Part shown: positions 33,956 to 43,000 of the stretch, in pieces
Numbering within the stretch: position 1 is the stretch's first letter
Layout: each line of letters opens with the position of its first letter
Assembly (NCBI GenBank): GCA_964429355.1
Contig: CAYSCH010000002.1
Coordinates: 22,742 to 86,741, forward strand
Length of the DNA: 64,000 nucleotides
Source of the DNA: JAAYAY01 sp964429355
GTDB taxonomy: Bacteria > Planctomycetota > Planctomycetia > Pirellulales > Thermoguttaceae
Reading direction: 5' to 3'
Translations under genes and position numbers: made by a program
The notes under the pieces: generated by a model
What the model was told of the DNA's origin: nothing
Databases searched by the model: none
Seen by the model: only the letters and a program-made list of their open reading frames with translations

Positions 33956-36900
33956 ATGGATTGGCCAAGCGCAGCAGACTACGGCGAAGCCGTTCAGAAC
34001 CTGAAGCACTCCATGCGTGACAAGGAGTTGCGAGCCGGGGACCTGGCCGTAACGCCGCTGGGAATGCCCATGCTCTGGGCGGGTGGGCTCGCCGATGTCT
34101 ACAAGATCCACAATCCAAGGTCGGGAAACACTTGGGCGTTGAAGTGTTTTACCCGTAAGGTAACCGAACAGGAGGAGCGTTATCGGCACATCTCGGCACA
34201 TCTGAAACAGGCCCGGCTGCCATTCATGGTTGACTTCACCTACCTCAGCCAGGGAGTTTATATTCATGGCGAGTGGTTTCCTGTCCTCAAAATGCGTTGG
34301 GTCGAGGGCGGAATTCGACTCAATGACTTCGTGGAAGAATATCTCGACCGCCCCCAAACCCTGAGAGACCTCCTAAGAATGTGGCCCAAGATGGCGTTGC
34401 GGCTACGCAAGGCAGAGGTAACGCACGCCGACTTACAGCACGGCAACGTGCTACTCGTGCCACGGTCTGATCGACGACTTGCCCTGCGGCTCATCGACTA
34501 CGACGGAATGCATGTGCCGGCCCTCAAAAGCACACCATCGGCTGAATTGGGCCATCCGGCCTTCCAGCATCCCCAACGCAGCCGCGAGGGAATCTACTCG
34601 TCCGAGGTTGACCGATTCTCCCACTTGGCAATTTGCTCGGCGATTCAATGTTTGACAGTGGGTGGACAAGAACTCTGGGATCGCTTTAACAATGGAGACA
34701 ATCTGTTGTTTCGTGAAGCCGATTTTCAGAGCCCCGCCGATTCCGAGGTCTTTCACTCGCTGTGGGAACTGCCGGATGAGGATTGCCGAGCTTGGGTCGG
34801 TCGACTCGCTTTGGCCTGCCAAGGGCCACTGGAGCACACGCCCCTGCTCGACGGCCTGACGCCACCGCCTGGGCAGGCCACGAACGGCTATGTGATTCCC
34901 CTCACGCCGTCCGAGAAGCATGCCGCTGAACAGCTCTTGGGCAGTATCGAGAGATTCTTCCAGGTTGCCACGGCTTGGCCGAGTGCAGAAGATTTCGGCG
35001 AAGCCGTAAGGAATCTGCTCTATTCCGTGGGAGATGAGGAATTGTGCAACGGGACATTGGCAGTTACGCCATTGGGGCTACCGAAGGTCTGGGTGGGTGA
35101 GTATGCCCAGGTTTACAGGATCCATAACGCAAAGACCGGCCACACTTGGGCATTGAAGTGCTTTACGCGGAAGGTTGCCGACCGGGCGAATCGCTACCAG
35201 CATATCTCGGCCCATCTGGAACAAGCTCGGCTTCCGTTCATGGTCGACTTCACGTACCTGGATCGGGGGATTCGGGTTCGTGGGAAGTGGTATCCGGCCC
35301 TCAAGATGCGCTGGGTCGAGGGGGGAATCAAGCTCAATGATTTCGTCGAGGAGAATCTGGAGCGTCCTGAGACTCTTCGAGAGCTTCTGCAACTTTGGGC
35401 AGGAATGGCGCGACGGTTGCAGGAAGCCCAGACGGCGCATGCCGACTTAGAACCCAGCAACGTATTGCTGGTGCCCGCATCTGACGGGCGTCTTGGCTTG
35501 CGCCTGATCGACTACGATGGCATGCACGTTCCGGGGCTTTCCGGCAAGCCCTCGGCTGAACTAGGCCATCCTGCCTATCAGCATCCGCAACGGACTCTCG
35601 AAGGAACCTACTCGCCAGAGGTGGATCGGTTCTCTCAACTGGTGATTTGCTGTGCGATTCGTTGCCTCGCCGTGGGAGGGCAGAAACTTTGGGAGCGTTT
35701 CAACAAGGGGGACAACCTGCTTTTCCGCGAGCAGGATTTTCTGGACCCCGCCCGTTCAGAGATCTTTCACGCGTTGTGGGAATTACCGGACGACGACTGT
35801 CGAGCTTTGGTCCGACATCTGCTCTTGGCCTGTCAAGGGCCGCTGGTGCAGACGCCGCTGCTTGACGAAGTAATGCCGCAGTCCAACGAAGCTGCCGACG
35901 CCCATGCGCAGCCGCTCACGCCGTTGGCAGCAGATGCCGTCGAGTTGTACAGGGGCGACACGAAGGGATCGTTCCAAGCCGCGACGGCGGAAAGGGCGAG
36001 GGCCGAGGCGTCGCTGCAAAACGGCGCCCCGAAGCCCGCAGCGCCGAGTGTTGTTTCAGGGCGAATGTCCTTTCTCGCATTCGCGCGATGGATCGATCGG
36101 CTGTTGGAGACATTTGCCGGCGAAGGCAATTCTGTCATTCACGGGTTCCTTCGGTTTCTCGGTGTTGTTGGGTTCCTTGTGCTGCTCGGCTTCTTTGCGT
36201 ATGGATTATCTGGGTCAGTCACCGCATGGATGGCTTCCGTGGAGCGTGCAGAAATACCGCTGGCCGCAGCCGGACCGGCAGTTGAAGGACCCAACCCACG
36301 TGAGACGCCCCCTGAGCCGGTCACGTTGCCGGAATACACCAACGCGATTGGGATGAAGTTCAAGCTGATTCCAGCAGGCACATTTCTGATGGGAAGCCCG
36401 GAAGCTGATCCGGATCGGAGAAGCGATGAGATTCCACAGCACACAGTACGGATTACCGAGCCATTCTACCTGGGCGTCACTGAAGTAACCAATGCTCAAT
36501 TTGAACAGATTACAGGATACAACCCAGCACTTGACATAAACCAATTGTATGGCGAAGGCCCATCGTATCCCGTCATATTTGCCTCCTGGGAGGAAGCAAC
36601 GGCATTCTGTATGAAGCTCTCTGAATTGGATATCGGAAATGAGTATCGTCTTCCAACCGAGGCGCAGTGGGAGTATGCGTGCCGCGCTGACGCGACAACG
36701 CGATACAATTGTGGCAACGAGCTTGGCACGGAGTACGCGTGGTTCTTTAACCTCGATAACCCTGCAGGCCGTCCCCAACCTGTAGGGCAGAAGCGACCGA
36801 ATGCATGGGGTCTGCACGACATGCATGGAAACGTTGCGGAGTGGTGTCAGGACTGGTACGACAGCGAGTACTACGCGCGGTGCGAGTCGGATGATCCTGC

Positions 36901-38092
36901 GGGGCCTTCGGCCCCATCTCCATCTTCAATCGGCTCGGATCGCGTCATTCGTGGGGGCTATGGGATGCCGCCAAGCTGCCGCTCAGCAGCTCGCGGTAAG
37001 GAGTGGGAGAATGGTCACAACTGCACCGTGGGCTTCCGCGTAGCACTTGTTCGGGGAACAGCTATGGCTCTCGCAGGAGGTCCCACGGAGCCCTCTGAGC
37101 CAGCATCTCCGCCAGACACCCTCAGCGAACCCGTTGCGGTAGTTGCGTCGCGCACCCTCGAGGGACATGCGCAGACCGTGCAGTCCGTCGCTTTCAGCCC
37201 GGATGGTCGGCGGATCGTCAGCGGAAGTGCGGACAAAAGCATTAGGGTTTGGGACGCGGACACGGGCCATGAGATCATGACGCTTGAAGGACACGGCGGT
37301 ATCGTGACAAGTGTCGCTTACAGTCCAGACGGCCAGGTGATTGGCAGCGGAAATCAGGACCAGACTATCAAGATCTGGGACGCAAACACGGGGCGCGAGA
37401 TCAAGTCATTTGAGCAGAGACAGAACGTCATGAGCGTTGCATTCAGTCCGAATGGTTGGTGGATTGCCAGCGCCGGCTCTGGCTTGGAGCAAAAGATCAC
37501 GATTTGGGACACGAACACGGGGCAGAATCTGAGGACCCTGGAGGTACCGTACTACTATTCTTATGATGTGGCGATCTTCACTTATGACGGTCGACGGATT
37601 ATCGGCGGAGGCATAGGCGACTCCACCAGAGCCACTCGACACGGTAGTATCGGGCTCTGGGATGCTGACACAGGCGGGCAACTCATGACGCTCGATGGAC
37701 ACGCGATCATAAATAGCGTGGCCGCAAGCCCCGATGGGCGATGGTTCGCCAGCGGCGGTTCCGATAACAAGGTCCGACTCTGGGACATGGACACAGGCGA
37801 AGAATTTAGGACCTTGGAGGGCCACAGAAAGCCGGTCAGAAGCCTGGCCATCGGTCCGAACGGGAAGCGAATTGTCAGCGGGAGTTTTGACAAAACGGTC
37901 AAAGTCTGGGACGCGGAGTCGGGCCGGCTCATCGGATCACTCGACGGCCACACCGTCTGCGCGATGAGTGTCGCCATCAGTCCGGACGGCCGGCGGATTG
38001 CAAGTGGGGGTTACGACAACACGGTCAGGGTCTGGGACCTCCCTGAGGAGTTGTGGTCGGACACAAGCGAGTTTGTTAACAACGCTAAATGA
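33956..38092 (+). CDS. tandem kinase-like, SUMF1 and WD40 membrane protein (kinase of the TerY-P triad)
   Basis: This 1378-residue protein has two similar kinase-like domains (about 1-315 and 335-650), a membrane span near 728-750 (FLGVVGFLVLLGFFAYGLS), a SUMF1 domain (about 792-1034) and seven WD40 repeats (about 1065-1370, ending IRVWD, IKIWD, ITIWD, IGLWD, VRLWD, VKVWD, VRVWD). Both kinase copies keep the ATP Lys (TWALKCF), have HAD in place of HRD (HADLQHGNVLL, HADLEPSNVLL) and DYDG in place of DFG (LIDYDGMHVP). These substitutions are typical of the TerY-P kinase group. The SUMF1 domain has IGMKFKLIPAGTFLMGSPEA and YRLPTEAQWEYACR; one Cys remains in PSCRSAARG. The ATG at 33956 follows GAGGGGAT. 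Confidence 0.9.
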   Translation: MDWPSAADYGEAVQNLKHSMRDKELRAGDLAVTPLGMPMLWAGGLADVYKIHNPRSGNTWALKCFTRKVTEQEERYRHISAHLKQARLPFMVDFTYLSQGVYIHGEWFPVLKMRWVEGGIRLNDFVEEYLDRPQTLRDLLRMWPKMALRLRKAEVTHADLQHGNVLLVPRSDRRLALRLIDYDGMHVPALKSTPSAELGHPAFQHPQRSREGIYSSEVDRFSHLAICSAIQCLTVGGQELWDRFNNGDNLLFREADFQSPADSEVFHSLWELPDEDCRAWVGRLALACQGPLEHTPLLDGLTPPPGQATNGYVIPLTPSEKHAAEQLLGSIERFFQVATAWPSAEDFGEAVRNLLYSVGDEELCNGTLAVTPLGLPKVWVGEYAQVYRIHNAKTGHTWALKCFTRKVADRANRYQHISAHLEQARLPFMVDFTYLDRGIRVRGKWYPALKMRWVEGGIKLNDFVEENLERPETLRELLQLWAGMARRLQEAQTAHADLEPSNVLLVPASDGRLGLRLIDYDGMHVPGLSGKPSAELGHPAYQHPQRTLEGTYSPEVDRFSQLVICCAIRCLAVGGQKLWERFNKGDNLLFREQDFLDPARSEIFHALWELPDDDCRALVRHLLLACQGPLVQTPLLDEVMPQSNEAADAHAQPLTPLAADAVELYRGDTKGSFQAATAERARAEASLQNGAPKPAAPSVVSGRMSFLAFARWIDRLLETFAGEGNSVIHGFLRFLGVVGFLVLLGFFAYGLSGSVTAWMASVERAEIPLAAAGPAVEGPNPRETPPEPVTLPEYTNAIGMKFKLIPAGTFLMGSPEADPDRRSDEIPQHTVRITEPFYLGVTEVTNAQFEQITGYNPALDINQLYGEGPSYPVIFASWEEATAFCMKLSELDIGNEYRLPTEAQWEYACRADATTRYNCGNELGTEYAWFFNLDNPAGRPQPVGQKRPNAWGLHDMHGNVAEWCQDWYDSEYYARCESDDPAGPSAPSPSSIGSDRVIRGGYGMPPSCRSAARGKEWENGHNCTVGFRVALVRGTAMALAGGPTEPSEPASPPDTLSEPVAVVASRTLEGHAQTVQSVAFSPDGRRIVSGSADKSIRVWDADTGHEIMTLEGHGGIVTSVAYSPDGQVIGSGNQDQTIKIWDANTGREIKSFEQRQNVMSVAFSPNGWWIASAGSGLEQKITIWDTNTGQNLRTLEVPYYYSYDVAIFTYDGRRIIGGGIGDSTRATRHGSIGLWDADTGGQLMTLDGHAIINSVAASPDGRWFASGGSDNKVRLWDMDTGEEFRTLEGHRKPVRSLAIGPNGKRIVSGSFDKTVKVWDAESGRLIGSLDGHTVCAMSVAISPDGRRIASGGYDNTVRVWDLPEELWSDTSEFVNNAK

Positions 38093-38156
38093 CCTGTGGG
38101 CGTGATTCGCACGGAGGTCGAGAATATCACCCCATGGCTTGGCCACAGAACGTTAA

Positions 38157-38235
38157 GGTTTCTGTCCTGCGGGCTCCGGGCGAAAAGGTGATCCATGCCG
38201 GGAAGGCTGAACCGGGAGCCCGCAGGACAGAAACC
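38157..38235. repeat. perfect 21-bp inverted repeat with 37-base loop
   Basis: The arms 38157-38177 (starts GGTTTCTGTCCTGC) and 38215-38235 (ends GCAGGACAGAAACC) are exact reverse complements over 21 bases. The loop is 37 bases. It lies 64 bases after the kinase/WD40 gene and 71 bases before a lipoprotein gene. No T-run follows. It may be a transcript 3' structure or the remnant of a small mobile repeat. Confidence 0.8.
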
Positions 38236-38306
38236 AGTTGAACTGAAGGTGGTTGAGGTGGACAAAAGTAGAACAAAGCGTTGGGAATTCAGAAGGAGGA
38301 AACACG

Positions 38307-38669
38307 ATGACAAGAGGTGTGGTTTTTGTGGCGGTAGTTCTGCTGATGATCGTCAGTCTAACGGGGTGTGGCAAAAAAAAGCTACTTCCTGGGGAAGATC
38401 GGAACCGTGAGTTCGGGAAGGACGCATTTGTGGTCATCACAGAAGTGGACAAGTACGATCCTTCTTCGTTTGTGTTGGAGGGATCGGTTTCAATTATAGA
38501 CGGGAAGGCGGCCACTTCCGTGCCTGGTGCTGTCTTCGTGGTCGGCGTCCCTGGCAGCGTGACTGTCGGCGGAAAGACCTTTACCAGCCGTCAGATCATT
38601 CTGCTGACCTCAGAGCTTGCCTATACTCTGGCGCCCCGGGATGGAGATAACCATTCCCGACAATGTTGA
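38307..38669 (+). CDS. small lipoprotein, C-terminus probably frameshifted
   Basis: The ATG at 38307 follows AAGGAGGA. The 120-residue product starts with a lipoprotein signal (VVFVAVVLLMIVSLTGCGKK) and has a beta-rich mature part (DAFVVITEVDKYDPSSFVLE, SVTVGGKTFTSRQIILLTSE). At the CCCCGGG run near 38634 the frame leaves a coherent sequence; the other frame continues MEITIPDNVEAFGKTYKPGK and stops at 38742. The original protein was therefore probably about 150 residues, and the shift is either a sequencing error or a recent mutation. No family was recognised. Confidence 0.7.
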   Translation: MTRGVVFVAVVLLMIVSLTGCGKKKLLPGEDRNREFGKDAFVVITEVDKYDPSSFVLEGSVSIIDGKAATSVPGAVFVVGVPGSVTVGGKTFTSRQIILLTSELAYTLAPRDGDNHSRQC

Positions 38670-38948
38670 GGCCTTTGGCAAGACATACAAACCGGGCAAG
38701 TTTACGGTACCGGGAGATTCAAGGCTTCCTGAAACGCTTTGACGAATGGTTGCTGAAGAAGAAGAAGCCGCGTCCTAGCTGTTCACGTGTGATCGAGAAA
38801 CCGACGTAGGGAGATACCAGTGATGGGCGTGATTGAAACAAAACAGTGTCCCGAGTGCAAGTCGGAAGGCCAACGTATGTCACTGACATAGGTAATATTT
38901 GGGAGCCTTCCTGTCAAACAGTATCGGCCTCAGCAGGGAGAGTGGGTC

Positions 38949-40729
38949 ATGAAATTCAGGTGCGAGAAGTGCACTGGCTTGCTCGAAGGAAAAGANNNNN
39001 NNNNNGGGCCGGTTTACCGCTCACATGTCCCTTTTGTGGAGGCACAGTCTTAGTGCCGTCTATTTGCGAGACTGGTGCCAAGCCAATCCACGCTACGCGC
39101 TCGTCACCAATGCCGACTCCGGGAGCGGACCTAAATCAAGGAATTCCAGCGGGTGTTAATGAATCGATCAGCAGCTCCGACAACCTCGCTGCCGTCACAT
39201 CCAGCAGAAAGACGAATCCGCCGGAAAAGAACCTCCGTCCCGACTTCATTTTAGACGGAACTTCCGATATGCCAGACATCAGCTTTTCGTGTCCAACATG
39301 CGGGCAGACGATTGTCATTGATCAGAGAGCCGCGGGGCGTCGTGTCCCATGTCCTCACTGTACCAAAACATGCCTCGTCCCTCCTCTCGGTGACATCCAG
39401 AAGAACCTCGATGGACCACTTACCGCCCCGACCCTCGCTCCCGATTATCCGTCAATCATTCGAGCGGTCGCCGAGCAGCGAGGCGTGGCCGCCAAGGCAG
39501 CAGCGGCGATTCCCAAGAAGCATGCCATGCACGCAAGAGAAATTCACTGCATACCCAATGAGGAAGAGATTCTCGTGCTCTTCGATATGACTCTTTTGGG
39601 ATCGGCCAAGAAGGCATTGGTTCTTACATCTCACGCACTCTACGGCCATTACAATAAACGTATGCTTTCTGTGCGCATTCCGTATTCAGATTTTCCCAGT
39701 CGCCAATTTGAGTTTCGCTGTGGCCTCGGTCTAGGCGAAACCCCGTCGATTGACCCTGGGGACTATCTCTTGCAGGCCCATGAGAGGCAACAGTTGGATG
39801 CTATTGTTGCGAAACTCAAGGCGTGTACGATTGCCGCACAGACATCTGCACCAAAAGAACAAGATCGCCAGTTTCAGTTTCATTGCGCGTTACCATCCGC
39901 CGGTTTCAGCGGCGGCCTCTCAGAGGCCTTGGGAGTCTTCTGTGTCGGGGGAACTTCGGGCACTTGTTCACTGATCTGCGTTCCGGAGAGGAACCGGCTT
40001 TCACTCTACCAGAAACTGACTCGCACCGCTCACCAAACGTTGACTCGTACCGCCCTGCACGAAGAATACGCGGAGGTACTGTCAAGACCGATACGCGGGA
40101 CGCCCAAGGTAAGATATCGCGAGGTAGCAGTGCAGGAGCAACTTCATACTGACCTTTGGCGAAGCATTGGGATTGGTGTAGGGGGAGGGGTCGGTTTGTG
40201 CTTCATATCGCATTGCATGGAGATAGCGACTGTCACGCGGCCAAGCTCACATCCCATACAAACTTGGTTCGAGACGGTTCTCCTGCTTGGTGTTCTTGGC
40301 GGCGTGGTTGGGATCATCAAGAACCGGTTCTCAAAACATTCCGCCAATTCCATCAGCCACGGTGAATTGCTTATCCTCACGCGAAGTCATGAAGTCGCTC
40401 TCGCGCTGACAGTGCCTCTCGATGAAATCGCAACGGCGTTCGATGCTCTGCACGAGGTAGGGTGGACGCCAGAAGGCACAAGTGAGCGCCCGCCCGGAAT
40501 TCTGGATGACGGAACCGGCCGCAACGATCCTGGAGCAGAGGTGCCACGTGTTTCGCGCGGAACGCCCGACTTGCCATTGCCTGAGATTGCTTTCGCATGC
40601 ACGTGCGGCAAGAGATACCGAGTCAAACGAAAAGAGAACGCCGCGAAATACAGATGCCCAGGTTGCGGGAAATTGCTCGTGGTGCCAGGGCAACAAGTAG
40701 CAACGCAGTCGGAGCAATCGCCCGACTGA
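38949..40729 (+). CDS. zinc-ribbon membrane protein (interrupted by an assembly gap)
   Basis: The protein carries several zinc ribbons: FRCEKCTGLLEGK before the gap, LTCPFCGGTVLVPS after it, FSCPTCGQTIVIDQRAAGRR with VPCPHCTKTCLVPP, and the C-terminal FACTCGKRYRVKRKENAAKY with RCPGCGKLLVVP. Between them lie a domain resembling a PH-like fold (ILVLFDMTLLGSAKKALVLT) and two hydrophobic segments near 40160-40310 (GIGVGGGVGLCFIS, TVLLLGVLGGVVGII). Paired ribbons and PH-like parts occur in planctomycete membrane proteins of unknown function. ATG 38949 is in a different frame from the part after the ten N, so the gap size must be wrong. A 22-codon frame at 38823 (QCPECKSEG) may be another remnant. 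Confidence 0.7.
38996..39005. other. assembly gap (10 N) in the zinc-ribbon gene
   Basis: Ten unknown bases; the coding frame changes across the gap, so its true length is not ten. Confidence 1.
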
Positions 40730-40866
40730 AATGATATTCTTGGAACGCAAACGCGTTCCTTTGTTCGATTTTGAAGCGCCGCGCGACAGGAGGAATTGAA
40801 TCATGCTTTCGCGACGTATGTTGATACCAGTCGTCACGGTTCTCCTGGTGGTATGACAGGCGAGGT

Positions 40867-42960
40867 TCACGGAGTCCCGCCCGATGCTTTGAACCGTGGC
40901 AACGGCCCGGCAGGACGCGGCACGATGGCCCAGAAAGGTTCGCGGGCTATGACATCGCAGTTGTCAGGAAGCATCCCCTCCAGCACGCTCAGGGCCTGGA
41001 AAGCGCCGGGGAATCCCGCGTCGACACCGCACACGAGCGCGGCCCGCGCGCTGTAGGCGAAGCTGTTGCCGTAGTTGGGCACGTCCGGTTCGCTCAACTT
41101 GGCGTTCTCGCGCCCCAGGACCTTCCAGTCGTCGTAGACGACGGGCCGCCCATCCGGTCCCTTTTCGCCGACGACCATCCGGTACGGCGTTGCGAGGCGC
41201 GGATCGAAGTCAGGAGCATGGAGCAGAGTTCCTACTCGCAGACGCAGCAAGAAGTCCCGGGGCCGGGCGGCGCCGTGCCAGCCGAGTTCGCACAGGTGAT
41301 GCAGGCTCCACAGCAGGTAGTCCTCCTCCCAAGGCACGGTGATGATCCAGCGCGGGTTGGCCGGGTTCTGAATCCGCGCGTCCTCGACCGTGCGCAGGCC
41401 CCAGGCGCCGATGCGGTTAAATTCCGGCGGCCCGTACATCACGGCGGTGCGATGGGCGAGGTTGTTGCGGATCTTCTCCTCGAAATAGGCCTGCTCCGGG
41501 TCGCCGTCCGTCGCTACCCAGGCGGCGTCGCCCATGTTGCGCAGGGCCCAAGCGTCTCCGCGAATCTGGTCGGCCAACAACCCGCGGGACTTCTCGCGCG
41601 GATGCGGCCAACTGGCCAACAGGCAATAGTTCGCCCAGAAGCAGGCTTCTTCGAGGTAGTAGTGATCGCCCGTGACCAGATACGGAACATAGGCCAGCGA
41701 CGGCTGATGTGCCAGGTCGGGCGAGAGCTTCTCCTGTTTCGCGTCCGGCACATGACGGGCCGGCTTCCAGCGCGGGCGGTCCTGGCCGCGCTCGTCCAGC
41801 CAGAAATCGGGCCGCTCGTCAATGGTCATGATCCGGTCGGTCGTACGGGAGCGCACATGAATCGGCCACGATCCGGCCAGATCCCCGGCGGCCAGAACGA
41901 AGTCCCGCCGCCGGGGTTCCATCGTCAGCAGAAACCAGACCGTCCAGAGCGGATACGGGGCGATCTCGGGCCGTCCGCCGGTGGTGGGCATGTAGGCGGT
42001 CAGCGGCCCCCGGCCCAGGATGTCCCACTGCGGTCCTTCCATGGCCGGGTCGTCCTCTCGCCATGATGGCGGCAGAGAAGGCAAGTCGCGGTCGTAGTTC
42101 GGCAGCGCGCCGGTAGCGGCGACATAGCCGAGGTCGTGTGCCACGTGGACCGGAGGCTCCCCCCGTCCCCACCAGAACACCTTGCGCCACCGGGACAGGG
42201 AATGGTGATCCACGGCAGTCCGCTGAAAGACCTCGCGACCGCCGACTGAGACTGTCAGGTCATACCGGATGCTGCCGGCCCACGTGTCCCAGCAGTTCTC
42301 CACGATCACCGACAAGCGCGCCGATTCGCCTCCCTGATACGCCCGTACCTGGAAACGAACACACAAATCCTCATCTGCATTTCCGTGCCCATCCTCCGGC
42401 ACGCCGACCAGCAGCCATTCGGTTGCCACGGGACCTCGCAGCCACATGCGGGCCTGTGGACCCTCGCGTTCCAGCAGTTTCCGAGCGCTCACAGTGCGGA
42501 CGGCGCCGTCGGGGAAGCGGAACTTGACAACGGCGTCGAATCCTCGCTTCAGCACGTCTGATGGTACTGGCGCAGCGGCGGGTGGAGCTGCCGGAGCATC
42601 GGCTGGGGTTAACTCGATCGCTGACGTTTCCTGTGAAGCCAGTTGGTCCAGCGTGGCCGAGATGACCGCGAATCGCAGCGAGCCGTCCGCGTAACGGCGT
42701 TTGACGTCGACCTGGGCCGGCAACGATTTGCCCAGCGCCGAGACTCGCACGCCTTGGGGAAAGTCGCCCTGACGAAACGGCTGGCCAAACGTGACCGGCA
42801 CGGAACCTATCGACTCGGCAGCCAGATTGCTGACGCTGACCGTCAGTGGACCGCCCGTGCCGGCCAGCGATGGCGCCGCGGCCAGGGGACTTGCCACGCC
42901 CCAGAAAAGCGCGGCAGCGAGGCATCGGTGAAATAGGCGGGACAGAGCTATCGGCATCAT
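40867..42960 (-). CDS. large secreted protein, possibly carbohydrate-active (exo-rhamnogalacturonan-lyase-like N-terminus)
   Basis: The 697-residue protein has a signal peptide (FHRCLAAALFWGVASPLAAA). The N-terminal 200 residues (SIGSVPVTFGQPFRQGDFPQ, DVKRRYADGSLRFAVISATL) recall the RIFT-barrel domain that starts PcRGLX/YetA-type lyases. A helical region follows, with many aromatic and charged residues (YLEEACFWANYCLLASWPHP, WEEDYLLWSLHHLCELGWHG), as in alpha-toroid polysaccharide-processing enzymes. The assignment is tentative. It lies 40 bases downstream of another secreted protein gene on the same strand, so the two are probably cotranscribed and act on the same polymer. Confidence 0.65.
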   Translation of the reverse strand: MMPIALSRLFHRCLAAALFWGVASPLAAAPSLAGTGGPLTVSVSNLAAESIGSVPVTFGQPFRQGDFPQGVRVSALGKSLPAQVDVKRRYADGSLRFAVISATLDQLASQETSAIELTPADAPAAPPAAAPVPSDVLKRGFDAVVKFRFPDGAVRTVSARKLLEREGPQARMWLRGPVATEWLLVGVPEDGHGNADEDLCVRFQVRAYQGGESARLSVIVENCWDTWAGSIRYDLTVSVGGREVFQRTAVDHHSLSRWRKVFWWGRGEPPVHVAHDLGYVAATGALPNYDRDLPSLPPSWREDDPAMEGPQWDILGRGPLTAYMPTTGGRPEIAPYPLWTVWFLLTMEPRRRDFVLAAGDLAGSWPIHVRSRTTDRIMTIDERPDFWLDERGQDRPRWKPARHVPDAKQEKLSPDLAHQPSLAYVPYLVTGDHYYLEEACFWANYCLLASWPHPREKSRGLLADQIRGDAWALRNMGDAAWVATDGDPEQAYFEEKIRNNLAHRTAVMYGPPEFNRIGAWGLRTVEDARIQNPANPRWIITVPWEEDYLLWSLHHLCELGWHGAARPRDFLLRLRVGTLLHAPDFDPRLATPYRMVVGEKGPDGRPVVYDDWKVLGRENAKLSEPDVPNYGNSFAYSARAALVCGVDAGFPGAFQALSVLEGMLPDNCDVIAREPFWAIVPRPAGPLPRFKASGGTP

Positions 42961-43000
42961 GCACACTCTTATTGTGGCAGCAGCCAATGACACATGAATG

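Noticed and set aside
32289..38092. Tellurium resistance operon
   Set aside because: TerY-like vWA genes can occur in ter loci, but no TerD, TerC or TerB-type gene is present; the triad with phosphatase and kinase is the better match.
41218..42066. Plus-strand open frame of 282 codons
   Set aside because: Antisense of the secreted minus-strand protein with signal peptide and ribosome site.
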